Source of the DNA: Mucilaginibacter inviolabilis
Lineage (GTDB): Bacteria; Bacteroidota; Bacteroidia; Sphingobacteriales; Sphingobacteriaceae
Reading direction: 5' to 3'
Length of the DNA stretch: 64,000 nucleotides
Assembly: GCF_011089895.1 (NCBI RefSeq)
Contig: NZ_JAANAT010000003.1
Coordinates: 186,001-250,000 of the forward strand
The position numbers and the translations under genes are program-made. This document shows positions 1 through 8,532 of this stretch, in pieces. Position 1 is the stretch's first letter. The number at the start of each line of letters is the position of its first letter. The notes beneath the pieces are model-generated. The model searched no databases and had not been told where the DNA came from. It worked only from the letters and a program-made list of their open reading frames with translations.

Positions 1-504
1 GCCCTGTTTGGTGGCTTTGTACTCATCCGCAGCTATGAACCGCTGGATGTGGTGAGACTACCACATCCGAAAGATCTTTACTGCGCCATCGTATTTCCTG
101 ATGTGGATGTGCCTACCCGTGAAGCCCGCCAGATTATCCGCAAAAATATACAGATGAAGGACGCGGTGACCCAATGGGGCAACATTGCAGGCCTGGTAAG
201 CGGTTTATTTATGCAGGATATTGACCTGATAGGCCGCAGTATGAAAGATGTGCTGGTGGAGCCGGTACGTTCCATGCTGATACCCGATTTTTATAAAATG
301 CGCGAAATAGCCATGGGTATGGGAGCGGTAAGCTTCGGCATCTCCGGCTCTGGTCCGTCGGTTTTTGCATTCACTAAAGACGAGGAAACCGCCACGCTCA
401 TTACCCAAAAACTGCAGCAGCATTTAACCGGTTTAAAAATTGGCTCGAACACTTATGTGTCTACCATTAATGACGCAGGCCCGAAGGTAATAGCGAGATT
501 TTGA
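1..504 (+). CDS. thrB: Homoserine kinase, C-terminal part
   Basis: Homoserine kinase phosphorylates L-homoserine with ATP to O-phosphohomoserine, the substrate of threonine synthase, in the cytoplasm. The reading frame is open from base 1, so the N-terminal half (including the ATP-binding GHMP motif) lies outside the window; 167 residues are visible. The glycine-rich stretch SGSGPSVFAF near residue 100-110 of the visible part is the third conserved motif of GHMP kinases. Threonine synthase follows 165 bases downstream on the same strand, as in the usual thrA-thrB-thrC order, which supports the call. The gap to thrC holds dispersed repeats, so the two may be transcribed separately or as an operon interrupted by a hairpin. 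Confidence 0.93.
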   Translation, partial: ALFGGFVLIRSYEPLDVVRLPHPKDLYCAIVFPDVDVPTREARQIIRKNIQMKDAVTQWGNIAGLVSGLFMQDIDLIGRSMKDVLVEPVRSMLIPDFYKMREIAMGMGAVSFGISGSGPSVFAFTKDEETATLITQKLQQHLTGLKIGSNTYVSTINDAGPKVIARF

Positions 505-544
505 GGTTTAAGTCAAAAGTAAAAATTCAAAAGTCAAAAAAGGG

Positions 545-616
545 TGTCACCCTGAGCTTGTCGAAGGGCGTGCGCAGAGGCCTGCCCACCATGCTTCGAT
601 AAGTTCAGCATGACAA
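545..616. repeat. Dispersed palindromic repeat, TGTCA-CTGAGC family (R1), copy 1
   Basis: An imperfect inverted repeat with ends TGTCACCCTGAGCTTGTCGAAG and, in reverse, TTCGATAAGTTCAGCATGACA. Eight related copies occur elsewhere in the window at 2000, 8878, 30133, 39672, 49511, 54961, 55125 and 59119. Bases 634-668 just after it hold a word array (CCGAAATC repeated) that runs up to the thrC start codon. Confidence 0.75.
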
Positions 617-669
617 ATTAAAAAATTAAATAAATCCGAAATCGAACATCCGAATTCCGAAATCAAAAA

Positions 670-1980
670 ATGAAACTCTACAGTACCAATAACACCTTAT
701 CAGAAGTATCGTTCAAAGACGCGGTTTTTAACAGCATGCCGCAGGATAAAGGTTTGTATATGCCTTACAGCATTCCGCGTTTGAGCGATGATTTTATCAA
801 TAACCTGGATAAATACACTTTGCCCGAGATTGCGTTTGAAGTAGCAAAGAATCTTTTAGGTGACTCTATACCCGAAGCTGATCTGAAAGCCCTGATCGAT
901 GATGCCATCAACTTCCCGGCCCCTGTGGTAAAGCTGGATGATAACGTTCATGTGCTGGAGCTTTTCCATGGCCCGTCATTGGCGTTTAAAGATTTTGGTG
1001 CGCGTTTCATGAGCCGCGTAATGAGCTACTTTTTAGAGGAAGGCGAAAAACAACTGGATGTACTGGTGGCTACCAGCGGCGATACCGGCGGTGCTGTAGC
1101 ACTAGGCTTCCTGGGTGTGCCCAATACCCGGGTAACTATATTATACCCACAGGGCAAAGTAAGCGGTGTACAGGAGCAGCAATTAACCACCAACGGCCAG
1201 AACATCCGCGCGTTGGAGGTTGACGGTACGTTTGATGACTGCCAGGCCCTGGTGAAACAGGCATTTACTGATGCTGAGTTGAATGAAAAATTTCGTTTAA
1301 CATCGGCCAATTCCATCAATATCGCGCGCCTGGTGCCCCAAACTTTTTACTACTTTAATGCTTATGCACAATTATTGAGGCAAGGTGTTAAAAAAGTGAT
1401 ATTCTCGGTACCTAGCGGAAACTTTGGTAATATCGGTGCCGGTTTGCTGGCCTGGAAAATGGGTTTGCCGGTGGAGAAATTCATTGCAGCCACTAATGTT
1501 AATGATACCGTGCCGGAATTTTTAAAAACCGGGGTATATCAACCCAAGCCATCGGTGGCTACCCTATCCAACGCGATGGATGTGGGCAACCCAAGCAATT
1601 GGGTACGCATAGCTGATTTGTTTAAAAATGATACTGATGCCCTGAAAAAACTGGTTGTAGGCTTTAAATATAACGACGAGGAAACTGTTAAGGCGATTAA
1701 CTGGGTATTTGATACCTATGGCTATGTGGTTTGCCCACACACCGCGATTGCCTGGCAGGCATTGACCGATTATCAGCATGATCATGCCAGTGTGGATACT
1801 GCCGGTGTTTTCTTATCAACGGCACACCCCTGCAAGTTCCCGGATGTTTTCAGCGAAGCCATAACAGCAAAAATCGAGATACCAGGTCAGGTGAAAGAGC
1901 TGCAATCCAAAACAAAACTGGCCGTGCCGTTGAGTAAGGATTTCGTGGATTTTAAAGCGTATTTGTTAGGCGCTGAGTGA
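670..1980 (+). CDS. thrC: Threonine synthase
   Basis: Converts O-phospho-L-homoserine to L-threonine and phosphate with PLP as cofactor, the last step of threonine synthesis. The protein has 436 residues, the usual length of the bacterial and yeast-type enzyme. The PLP-lysine context HGPSLAFKDFGARF is near residue 100, the phosphate-binding motif ATSGDTGGAV near residue 135, and VPSGNFGNIGAG near residue 250. The start is an ATG directly after a CCGAAATC word array; the N-terminus MKLYSTNN is typical of the family. It is the last gene of a threonine cluster, with homoserine kinase upstream. Downstream is a dispersed palindrome at 2000-2078 that may end or stabilise the transcript. Confidence 0.96.
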   Translation: MKLYSTNNTLSEVSFKDAVFNSMPQDKGLYMPYSIPRLSDDFINNLDKYTLPEIAFEVAKNLLGDSIPEADLKALIDDAINFPAPVVKLDDNVHVLELFHGPSLAFKDFGARFMSRVMSYFLEEGEKQLDVLVATSGDTGGAVALGFLGVPNTRVTILYPQGKVSGVQEQQLTTNGQNIRALEVDGTFDDCQALVKQAFTDAELNEKFRLTSANSINIARLVPQTFYYFNAYAQLLRQGVKKVIFSVPSGNFGNIGAGLLAWKMGLPVEKFIAATNVNDTVPEFLKTGVYQPKPSVATLSNAMDVGNPSNWVRIADLFKNDTDALKKLVVGFKYNDEETVKAINWVFDTYGYVVCPHTAIAWQALTDYQHDHASVDTAGVFLSTAHPCKFPDVFSEAITAKIEIPGQVKELQSKTKLAVPLSKDFVDFKAYLLGAE

Positions 1981-1999
1981 ATACTCTGTCAAACCACTT

Positions 2000-2078
2000 T
2001 GTCATGCTGAACGAAGTGAAGCATCTATTAGGTGATTTGCATAGTTTGTTAGTAGATTCTTCGTTCCTCAGAATGACA
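2000..2078. repeat. R1 dispersed palindrome, copy 2
   Basis: Ends TGTCATGCTGAACGAAG and CTTCGTTCCTCAGAATGACA. The left arm matches the right arm of the copy at 30133 in reverse, and the right arm matches the one at 54961, so arms seem to be exchanged between copies. Confidence 0.75.
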
Positions 2079-2117
2079 AAGTTGTTATTGAAGAGCTTCT
2101 GTTGCTATATTTGATCA

Positions 2118-2480
2118 ATGAATATCAATAAAAAAGCAATCTTACTATTCTGTATAACCGCCCTGTTTTTTGCAGCTTGTAAACGCAATATAAAATTCGA
2201 TCGTGAAAATTGGGATTATGGCGATGGGTTGGAATTTCCCAACAGGGATAACATGCTTGACGACCTGCTGAAAAACTATAAACTTAAAGGGTTAAAATAC
2301 CAGGAAGTGATTCATCTGCTGCACCGCCCGCAGCTGAGCAATACCACCGAAATGGTGTATGATATTGATGAGATAAGCAAAAAGGGGAAGACTACCTATG
2401 TTAAAAAACTAATCCTTTCCCTCAAAGATTCGGTAGTTACCGATGTTAAAGTTTACGAACATGCTGATAAAAAGAAATGA
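2118..2480 (+). CDS. Small lipoprotein, possibly BamE/SmpA-like fold
   Basis: A 120-residue protein with a lipoprotein signal peptide: hydrophobic core ILLFCITALFFAAC, with Cys at about residue 21 followed by Lys-Arg. The stretch after it (MLDDLLKNYKLKGLKYQEVI, then LLHRP) resembles the helix-helix pattern of BamE/SmpA-type domains, where a short loop precedes LLGxP. That likeness is weak and is inference only. The gene overlaps the next gene by 4 bases (ATGA), so the two are probably translationally coupled. No specific function can be assigned. Confidence 0.7.
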   Translation: MNINKKAILLFCITALFFAACKRNIKFDRENWDYGDGLEFPNRDNMLDDLLKNYKLKGLKYQEVIHLLHRPQLSNTTEMVYDIDEISKKGKTTYVKKLILSLKDSVVTDVKVYEHADKKK

Positions 2481-3082
2481 TCGATACCATCATATTTGAT
2501 TTGGGTGCAGTGTTGATCGACTGGAACCCGCACTACATGTACCGTACGCTATTTACCGATGAACAGGAGATGAAAAATTTCCTGGCCACGGTTTGTACCT
2601 CCGATTGGAACGAAGAGCAGGATGCCGGTCGCTCTTTACAGGAAGGCACCGATTTGCTGGTAGCTCAACATCCGCAACATGAGGACCTTATCCGTGCGTT
2701 TTACGGACGTTGGGAAGAAATGCTGGGCGAAGCCTTTCATGATACAGTTGAGCTGTTCAGGAGGCTAAAAACAAGCGGCAAATACAAAATATACGCGCTC
2801 ACCAATTGGTCGGCCGAAACTTTTCCTATAGCATTGGAACGTTACGATTTTCTGGGCTGGTTTGATGGCATTGTGGTATCAGGAACAGAAAAAGTGCGCA
2901 AACCCGCGCCGGAATTTTATCAGATTCTGCTTGATCGTTATCAGGTTGACCCGCAGGCAGCTTTATTCATTGACGACAATTACCGCAATATATTAGCCGC
3001 CGAAAAGATAGGTATTAAAAGTATCCACTTTACTTCGGCCGGGGAATTGGAAAAGGAATTGGAAAGGTTGGGGTTGTTGTAG
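2477..3082 (+). CDS. HAD family hydrolase (YihX-like phosphatase)
   Basis: A 201-residue haloacid-dehalogenase superfamily protein, subfamily IA. Motif I is FDLGAVLID, with the nucleophile Asp at residue 8. The second acid is replaced by Gly, as in E. coli YihX (FDLGNV). ALTNWS near residue 110 is motif II, the Lys of motif III lies in EKVRKPAPEFY, and FIDDN near residue 165 is motif IV. It probably removes phosphate from a small sugar phosphate, but the substrate cannot be read from the sequence. The start overlaps the stop of the preceding lipoprotein gene (ATGA). A terminator at 3227-3259 follows, shared with the convergent sdhB. Confidence 0.88.
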   Translation: MIDTIIFDLGAVLIDWNPHYMYRTLFTDEQEMKNFLATVCTSDWNEEQDAGRSLQEGTDLLVAQHPQHEDLIRAFYGRWEEMLGEAFHDTVELFRRLKTSGKYKIYALTNWSAETFPIALERYDFLGWFDGIVVSGTEKVRKPAPEFYQILLDRYQVDPQAALFIDDNYRNILAAEKIGIKSIHFTSAGELEKELERLGLL

Positions 3083-3120
3083 AGCGGATCTACTTGAATG
3101 ACACTCATCAAAAAACAATA

Positions 3121-3211
3121 TGTCATTGCGAGGAGGAACGACGAAGCAATCTCTTAGCTATTCTTATTAAGGCGAACGTGAGGAGATTGCTGCGCTTCGC
3201 TCGCAATGACA
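3121..3211. repeat. Dispersed palindrome, TGTCATTGCGAGG family (R2), copy 1
   Basis: Inverted repeat with ends TGTCATTGCGAGGAGGAACG and CGCTTCGCTCGCAATGACA; internal words AAGCAATCTC and GAGATTGC pair. Other copies are at 19665, 38974 (degenerate), 41236 and 51247. Spurious small reading frames run through it; I do not call them genes. Confidence 0.75.
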
Positions 3212-3226
3212 TAATAAGTAAAAAAG

Positions 3227-3259
3227 AAAAAGGCTTTGGAAAATCTCCAAAGCCTTTTT
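3227..3259. terminator. Bidirectional intrinsic terminator
   Basis: AAAAAGGCTTTGGA, a short loop, then TCCAAAGCCTTTTT. The stem has A-runs on the left and T-runs on the right, placed between the convergent HAD gene and sdhB, so it can stop transcription from both sides. Confidence 0.85.
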
Positions 3260-3281
3260 ACATATTGTTCATTATCGCAAA

Positions 3282-4076
3282 TTAAGCGCCGCCGTGTTGT
3301 TCTTCGTGAATTTCTTCCTGGCGGAACAGTTTCGCGCTTAAAAAATCGTTGTTCATCCTTGCGATGTTGGTCAGCTTAATTTCCTTAGGGCATTCCGCTT
3401 CGCAGGCGCCGGTGTTGGTACAGTTACCAAAACCTTCTTCATCCATCTGGGCTACCATAGATTGTACACGACGGTAACGCTCTGGCTGACCTTGCGGCAA
3501 CAAACCTAACTGTGTAACCTTGGCTGATACAAAAAGCATAGCCGAAGCATTTTTACAAGCCGCAACGCAGGCGCCACAACCAATGCAGGTAGCCGAGTTA
3601 AAGGCCTCGTCAGCAATAACCTTAGGGATCGCTATCGCATTACCATCAGGTACACCACCAGTATTTACCGATACATAGCCACCAGCCTGCTGGATACGGT
3701 CGAACGCCGAACGATCAACCGCCAGATCTTTTACGATAGGAAACGCTGTTGCGCGCCAAGGCTCAATGGTAATGGTTTCACCATCATGAAAGCTGCGCAT
3801 GTGCAGCTGACAGGTGGTAATGGCGCGTTTAGGGCCATGCGGGTGACCGTTGATATATAAAGAGCACATACCGCAAATACCTTCGCGGCAATCGTGATCA
3901 AAGTGTATGGGCTCATCCCCCTTCAGGGTAAGGCCTTCGTTAACCACGTCAAGCATTTCCAGGAATGACATATCAGGCGAAATACCTTCGGCCTTGTAAG
4001 TCACAAATTTGCCCGCTGTTTGAGCGTTTTTCTGGCGCCATACTTTAAGCGTCAGGTTCATATTTCCGTTACTCAT
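3282..4076 (-). CDS. sdhB: Succinate dehydrogenase / fumarate reductase iron-sulfur subunit
   Basis: Iron-sulfur subunit of respiratory complex II, passing electrons from the flavoprotein to the quinone site at the inner membrane. The 264-residue protein carries the [2Fe-2S] motif CREGICGMC near residue 65 and two ferredoxin-like cysteine clusters: [12 protein letters not shown] near residue 155 and [12 protein letters not shown] near residue 220. It is the last gene of sdhC-sdhA-sdhB on the minus strand. The 134-base gap to sdhA is filled by a long word-array inverted repeat (4088-4210), so the amount of sdhB message could be affected by that hairpin. The tail ends in [11 protein letters not shown], and the terminator at 3227-3259 follows. 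Confidence 0.96.
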   Translation of the reverse strand: MSNGNMNLTLKVWRQKNAQTAGKFVTYKAEGISPDMSFLEMLDVVNEGLTLKGDEPIHFDHDCREGICGMCSLYINGHPHGPKRAITTCQLHMRSFHDGETITIEPWRATAFPIVKDLAVDRSAFDRIQQAGGYVSVNTGGVPDGNAIAIPKVIADEAFNSATCIGCGACVAACKNASAMLFVSAKVTQLGLLPQGQPERYRRVQSMVAQMDEEGFGNCTNTGACEAECPKEIKLTNIARMNNDFLSAKLFRQEEIHEEQHGGA

Positions 4077-4087
4077 CTTTTTTGAGA

Positions 4088-4210
4088 TTTAGTATCAAGT
4101 ATATAGTATATGGTATCAAGTAGTTAGTATCAAGTATCATGACTTTTTGGAAAGTATCCTAAAACAGATGCAGCTGTCGTGATACTTGATACTAACTACT
4201 TGATACTATC
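4088..4210. repeat. Word-array inverted repeat (AGTATCAAGTA family), unit 1
   Basis: Fills the sdhA-sdhB gap. Positions 4114-4139 pair perfectly with 4180-4205 (26 bp), leaving a 40-base loop. The arms are made of the reiterated words TATCAAGTA and TAGTATCAAG. The loop shares GACTTTTT and GCAGCTGTCG with the unit at 17990-18083. The right arm ends next to the sdhA stop codon. Confidence 0.85.
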
Positions 4211-6145
4211 TTATGCGTAATTCCTTTGTGATAAATGTACCGATTCAAATACCAGTTGCTCTTTGTGCAGTTCTTCGGGTTGGTTTTCACCTTTAAACTC
4301 CCATGCTGCAACAAATGCAAAATTCTCGTCATCGCGCTTGGCTTCACCGCTTTCGGTTTGTGATTCTACCCGGAAGTGACCACCACATGATTCACGGCGC
4401 ATTAAAGCATCATCAATCATCAGTTCGCCCAGTTCAATAAAATCGGCAACACGGCCGGCTCTTTCCAGCGAAGCATTTACTTCTTCGTTTTCGCCAACAA
4501 CTTTGGCATTTTTCCAGAAATCTACCTTTAGTGCTTTTATCAGTCCTTTAGCTTTTATCAGCCCCTCTTCGGTACGGGCCATGCCGCAATATTCCCACAT
4601 AATGTGACCCAGATCGCGGTGGTAGGCTTCGGCCGTTTTGGTGCCTTTTAATGCCAGTAGTTTATTAACATGCTCAATAACCTCTTTTTTGGTTTGCTCA
4701 AAAGCAGGATGGCTGGTATCAACCTTTTTAGGACCGATAGTAGCCAGGTAATCACCAAGGGTATAAGGAATTACAAAGTAACCGTCTGATAAGCCCTGCA
4801 TTAAGGCAGACGCACCCAGGCGGTTAGCGCCGTGATCGCTGAAGTTACACTCGCCCAAAGCATAAAGCCCCGGTACATTGGTACTTAAATTATAATCAAC
4901 CCAAAGGCCGCCCATGGTATAGTGTACGGCCGGGTAAATACGCATCGGCTGTTTGTATGGGTTCTCGTCAGTGATCTGTATGTACATATCAAACAAGTTA
5001 CCATACTTGGCAGCTACGGTTTCTTCACCTAAACGTTTAATAGCATCGGCAAAGTCAAGGAATACAGCGAATCCTGACGTACCCACACCACGGCCGTCTT
5101 CCACCATTTCTTTGGCGTTACGTGAAGCCACATCGCGCGGAACCAGGTTACCGAAAGCAGGATATTTACGTTCCAGGAAGTAATCGCGGTCGTCTTCTTT
5201 AACCTGATCGGCCTTCAATGTGCCTTTGCGTAATTGCTCGGCAAGTTCTTTTGTTTTTGGAGCCCAAACCCTACCGTCGTTACGTAGCGACTCAGACATC
5301 AGCGTTAATTTCGACTGGTGATCGCCCGATACAGGGATACAGGTTGGGTGAATTTGGGTATAGCATGGATTGCCAAAGAAAGCACCGCGTTTGTGGGCTC
5401 TCCAGGCAGCGGTTACGTTTGAACCAATAGCATTGGTTGACAGGTAGAATACGTTACTGTAACCGCCTGTACATAATAATACCGCGTGACCTGCATGGGT
5501 TTCAATAGCGCCGGTAAGCATGTTACGGGTAACAATACCCTTGGCATGACCATCAATTACAACCACATCCAGCATTTCGGTACGGGTATACATTTTTACT
5601 TTACCGGCATGTATCTGGCGGTTTAAGGCCGAGTACGCACCCAATAGCAATTGCTGTCCTGTTTGGCCACGGGCATAAAACGTACGCGATACCTGCGAAC
5701 CTCCGAATGAACGGTTATCCAGCAAGCCGCCGTATTCGCGGGCAAAAGGAACACCCTGTGCCACGCACTGATCAATAATATTTACAGATACCTCGGCCAG
5801 GCGGTAAACGTTTCCCTCGCGGGCACGGTAATCGCCACCTTTAATGGTATCATAGAATAAGCGGTAAACGCTGTCGCCGTCGTTCTGGTAGTTTTTTGCC
5901 GCGTTGATACCACCCTGTGCAGCAATGGAGTGCGCACGGCGTGGACTATCCTGAAAGCAAAAAGATTTTACGTTATAACCCAGCTCGGCCAGTGAAGCCG
6001 CGGCCGATGCACCTGCCAAACCGGTACCTACAATAATAATATCGTATTTACGCTTGTTGGCCGGGTTAACCAGCTTCAGGTTAAATTTATGCTTGCTCCA
6101 TTTTTCGGCTAATGGGCCTTGAGGAATTTTAGCATCTAAACTCAT
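4211..6145 (-). CDS. sdhA: Succinate dehydrogenase / fumarate reductase flavoprotein subunit
   Basis: Catalytic subunit of complex II, oxidising succinate to fumarate with covalently bound FAD. The 644-residue protein has the N-terminal dinucleotide motif [20 protein letters not shown] near residue 38, and the FAD-linking His context [12 protein letters not shown] near residue 72. Substrate-site regions are HPTCIP near residue 265 and the HYTMGG motif near residue 410. It lies between sdhC and sdhB on the minus strand, in the order usual for Bacteroidota. It is flanked on both sides by hairpin repeats: 6173-6232 upstream, 4088-4210 downstream. Confidence 0.96.
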   Translation of the reverse strand: MSLDAKIPQGPLAEKWSKHKFNLKLVNPANKRKYDIIIVGTGLAGASAAASLAELGYNVKSFCFQDSPRRAHSIAAQGGINAAKNYQNDGDSVYRLFYDTIKGGDYRAREGNVYRLAEVSVNIIDQCVAQGVPFAREYGGLLDNRSFGGSQVSRTFYARGQTGQQLLLGAYSALNRQIHAGKVKMYTRTEMLDVVVIDGHAKGIVTRNMLTGAIETHAGHAVLLCTGGYSNVFYLSTNAIGSNVTAAWRAHKRGAFFGNPCYTQIHPTCIPVSGDHQSKLTLMSESLRNDGRVWAPKTKELAEQLRKGTLKADQVKEDDRDYFLERKYPAFGNLVPRDVASRNAKEMVEDGRGVGTSGFAVFLDFADAIKRLGEETVAAKYGNLFDMYIQITDENPYKQPMRIYPAVHYTMGGLWVDYNLSTNVPGLYALGECNFSDHGANRLGASALMQGLSDGYFVIPYTLGDYLATIGPKKVDTSHPAFEQTKKEVIEHVNKLLALKGTKTAEAYHRDLGHIMWEYCGMARTEEGLIKAKGLIKALKVDFWKNAKVVGENEEVNASLERAGRVADFIELGELMIDDALMRRESCGGHFRVESQTESGEAKRDDENFAFVAAWEFKGENQPEELHKEQLVFESVHLSQRNYA

Positions 6146-6172
6146 TTCTCGTATAATTTATATTAGTGAGTG

Positions 6173-6232
6173 AGCCCCCTAACCCCCTAAAGGGGGAACT
6201 TTCAAAGCTCCCCCTTTAGGGGGCTGGGGGGC
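6173..6232. repeat. C/G-rich inverted repeat (AGCCCCCTAACCCCCTAAAG family, R4)
   Basis: AGCCCCCTAACCCCCTAAAG plus GGGGAAC, then its near-complement ending GGGGGCTGGGGGGCT. It fills the sdhC-sdhA gap and ends directly at the sdhC stop codon (TAA read from 6235-6233). The same ends recur as separated inverted pairs at 41164/41391, 49407/49601 and 50393/50520. Confidence 0.85.
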
Positions 6233-7012
6233 TTATTTATGCATGAAAAAATAATACAATGGCATTAAGGCAAAACCTATAGGAATTATAACCGCAAAAA
6301 ACCATGCGCCAATACCATATACTATAGGTGTATATTTACGGTGTACCCATCCCAGCGTACGGAAAGCACTCTGGAAACCATGCAACAGGTGGAATGATAA
6401 CGCACCCATAGCAATTACATAGATCAATACATACCAAATGTTGCTAAAAGTATGCGCAACACGTGCGTGCAGATCTTTTACCCTTACTATCTCTACATTG
6501 TTTTCGGTAGAAACAGAGTGGTTGAAATCAGCAGATACCGGTGTATAGTCCGATACGGTAGTTTGGTCTGTAGCCAGGTCGGTGCGGTATTCCTTAAACG
6601 CAACTTCATGGGTGTATTTGTACTTGAACCAGAAATCGCCCATATGTATTACAATAAATACAAGCAGGATTGAACCCAGAAGCCCCATGTTTTTTGAAGA
6701 CCAGCTGGCATCTGATTTTGCCGCTACGGCGTAACCCACCGGCCGCGCTTTACGGTTTTTTACCGTTAAGATCAACGCGTATATGGCATGCACCGCTATC
6801 GACGCGTACAAGAGCCATGCTATTACCTCAATCGGTGGAAAATGTGTCAGGAAGTTTGCATACACATTAAAACCAAAACCATTATCGTCCTTAAACAACA
6901 GCAGGTTGCCCCCAAGGTGTACAATTAAAAAAGTACACAAAAACAAGCCTGTTAAAGCCATGATCAGCTTTTTTCCCAGTGATGAGTTAAAGGTTTGTTT
7001 AAATTCGCTCAT
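6233..7012 (-). CDS. sdhC: Succinate dehydrogenase cytochrome b subunit
   Basis: Membrane anchor of complex II, of the single-subunit b558 type that binds haem and quinone; 259 residues. Hydrophobic segments fit five transmembrane helices: about residues 16-33 (LIMALTGLFLCTFLIVHL), 62-80, 110-125, 190-210 and 230-255. Candidate haem ligands are the His residues in LIVHLGG, SIAVHA, FIVIHMGD and LLHGFQ. First gene of sdhCAB on the minus strand. Its C-terminus (FFMHK) and stop codon abut the C/G-rich repeat at 6173-6232. A TACTTTTG -7 box lies at 7035-7042 upstream. Confidence 0.94.
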   Translation of the reverse strand: MSEFKQTFNSSLGKKLIMALTGLFLCTFLIVHLGGNLLLFKDDNGFGFNVYANFLTHFPPIEVIAWLLYASIAVHAIYALILTVKNRKARPVGYAVAAKSDASWSSKNMGLLGSILLVFIVIHMGDFWFKYKYTHEVAFKEYRTDLATDQTTVSDYTPVSADFNHSVSTENNVEIVRVKDLHARVAHTFSNIWYVLIYVIAMGALSFHLLHGFQSAFRTLGWVHRKYTPIVYGIGAWFFAVIIPIGFALMPLYYFFMHK

Positions 7013-7034
7013 TATGAAATAGATTTATTTTAGG

Positions 7035-7042
7035 CAAAAGTA
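7035..7042 (-). promoter_or_regulatory. Likely sdhCAB promoter -7 box
   Basis: Read on the minus strand this is TACTTTTG, a full match to the Bacteroidota -7 consensus TAnnTTTG, placed so that transcription would begin about 18 bases before the sdhC ATG. A convincing TTTG -33 box at the normal distance is not visible. Confidence 0.55.
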
Positions 7043-7155
7043 TTTAATATATGCCAAAAGATAGAAATGCTTTCGGCTTATTGGAGGGGAAAAGTCTATT
7101 TAGAATCAATCTAAGAAATTACATTCAAATTACATAGAGAAGAAGCAAGAATTAA

Positions 7156-7275
7156 GAACAGGTATCTGACCTGAAAGGCGACGACTCACCCAACATGCTT
7201 AGTTGGAGTGTTGCCGAAATACCGCATTACGACCTGGTTGATGGCAATTGGTACATGATTGAGCGCGATATATAA
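7156..7275 (+). pseudogene. Possible C-terminal gene remnant
   Basis: An open frame after an in-frame stop reads EQVSDLKGDDSPNMLSWSVA, then EIPHYDLVDGNWYMIERDI and a stop. It lacks a usable start codon, yet reads like ordinary protein. It could be the eroded end of a lost gene. The length is too short to exclude chance, so confidence is low. I do not recognise the family. Confidence 0.25.
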
Positions 7276-7347
7276 ATAAGTAGTATATACCTAACCACTA
7301 AGCAATACTTAGCAAGGCACGTTAATCATTAGACAGTACCATGTCTT

Positions 7348-7800
7348 TTAATCTTTAGCTGGCGTTATCACATATAAGATCTTGCTGTTTGTTTTATCTT
7401 GGTAGTAAAGATCACCTGATTTATTCAATTCGTATTTTAAGGAGTCTGATCCAACTTTAATATAACTATGATTAAGTAGTGTTACATCTAACTTTGGAGT
7501 CAGATTATTTTCTTCCAAAAAGTGGTTTAGTTTTGAGAATTCTTCTTCCTTAAACTCAAGGTATCCTAATGGCTTCCAAAACAGCACAGTAGTAATCTTT
7601 CCGTTATTGTCGAATTTTTCTATGGTTTTTACCAGGTAGCTTTTGTGGTTATATTTAATTATACTGTCTGTCGGCATTAAAGTATAACCTTGTCTTATTA
7701 TTTTAATTGCGGTAACCCTTGTACGTACAATAATCTTTCTTTGAAAGCCGTTCGACCCCATCATGAGTGGCATTAATAATATTATGATCTTGGTTTTCAA
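7348..7800 (-). CDS. Hypothetical protein with N-terminal signal
   Basis: 150 residues, family not recognised. The N-terminus MKTKIIILLMPLMMGSNG looks like a short signal peptide, so it is probably exported. The rest is a mixed alpha/beta sequence rich in Lys and aromatic residues, with no cysteine and no motif I can name. Codon use is more AT-rich than in neighbouring genes, and the gene sits next to a possible gene remnant (7156-7275), so recent acquisition is possible. The PdeM-like gene starts the next unit upstream on the same strand, 38 bases away, and may be co-transcribed. Confidence 0.55.
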   Translation of the reverse strand: MKTKIIILLMPLMMGSNGFQRKIIVRTRVTAIKIIRQGYTLMPTDSIIKYNHKSYLVKTIEKFDNNGKITTVLFWKPLGYLEFKEEEFSKLNHFLEENNLTPKLDVTLLNHSYIKVGSDSLKYELNKSGDLYYQDKTNSKILYVITPAKD

Positions 7801-7838
7801 GGCTTTGCTGTTTTATTGCCTGGTACATATGTTTATCC

Positions 7839-8501
7839 TCATTCAATCGCCATCACCTTATCTTTCAAAACCGCAAATATCTTGTCGGTTTTTTGATTGC
7901 GGATGGCCACCTTACCCGTAAACTGCCCAAACGATGGTAGTACCGCCTGTTTACTTCCGAAAGCAAAGCAAGGCAGCGTAATGGATTGCCTGCCGCGGCC
8001 GCTTAAGTTAACTCCCGGGTGTATATGTCCGCAAAAAACATAGCCTCCTGCATTTGGTAATTGCTCATCGGCCAGCGGGTGGTGCTGCATTAAAAAAGGG
8101 TGTAATAACAATTCATCATGCAGCTCAATATCTAATTGCCGGTAGTGTTTGTCGGGAATGATATCATGGTTACCTCGTACCAAAATAATCTGCAAACCGG
8201 GAAACTGGCTTCGCCACAGGATAAACCAATCCCAATCGTTATTCATATCGCTGTGGAAAAGATCGCCCAGGAACAGTAGTTTTTGAGGTTGATATTCATG
8301 GATCAGATCAGACAGGTTAGCCAGGTCGCTTTGCTCCATATCCCGCGGAATGGCAATACCCGCTTTACGGAAATGCCCAACCTTACCAAAATGTACATCG
8401 GCAATAATGAGGGCTTTTTGCTGCTCCCAATAAATGGCTTTTTGTGGAAGTAACAACAGGTTTTGCCCGAGTAAAGTAAATGGAGTTGCCGCACTGATCA
8501 T
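7839..8501 (-). CDS. pdeM: PdeM-like metallophosphoesterase (ligase-associated DNA damage response endonuclease)
   Basis: 220-residue calcineurin-like phosphoesterase. The metal-binding motifs appear in order: ADVHFGK near residue 37, FLGDLFHSD near 80, VRGNHD near 110, HHPL near 140 and GHIHPG near 157. Length and motif set match PdeM, a small DNA-repair nuclease often encoded with a Lhr-type helicase and an ATP-dependent ligase; those partners are not in this window. The frame stays open upstream to 8633, but that extension is encoded by a dispersed repeat (GERGDERSD), so I place the start at the ATG at 8501, giving MISAATPF. Role in repair is family knowledge, not shown here. Confidence 0.85.
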   Translation of the reverse strand: MISAATPFTLLGQNLLLLPQKAIYWEQQKALIIADVHFGKVGHFRKAGIAIPRDMEQSDLANLSDLIHEYQPQKLLFLGDLFHSDMNNDWDWFILWRSQFPGLQIILVRGNHDIIPDKHYRQLDIELHDELLLHPFLMQHHPLADEQLPNAGGYVFCGHIHPGVNLSGRGRQSITLPCFAFGSKQAVLPSFGQFTGKVAIRNQKTDKIFAVLKDKVMAIE

Positions 8502-8532
8502 AAGGAAGGCAAAGTTAAAATTTATTTTTAGA

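Larger units (their letters stand above)
7013..7347. other. 335-base gap: sdh promoter and a possible gene remnant
   Basis: Holds the sdhC promoter box at 7035-7042 and a 39-codon open stretch without a start codon at 7156-7275 (see separate entry). The rest is AT-rich, and I recognise nothing else in it. Confidence 0.5.

Noticed and set aside
3094-3285. Open reading frame of 63 codons with CHCEEERRSN-like sequence
   Set aside because: It is a translation of the R2 palindrome and the terminator behind it; such frames arise wherever the repeat occurs.
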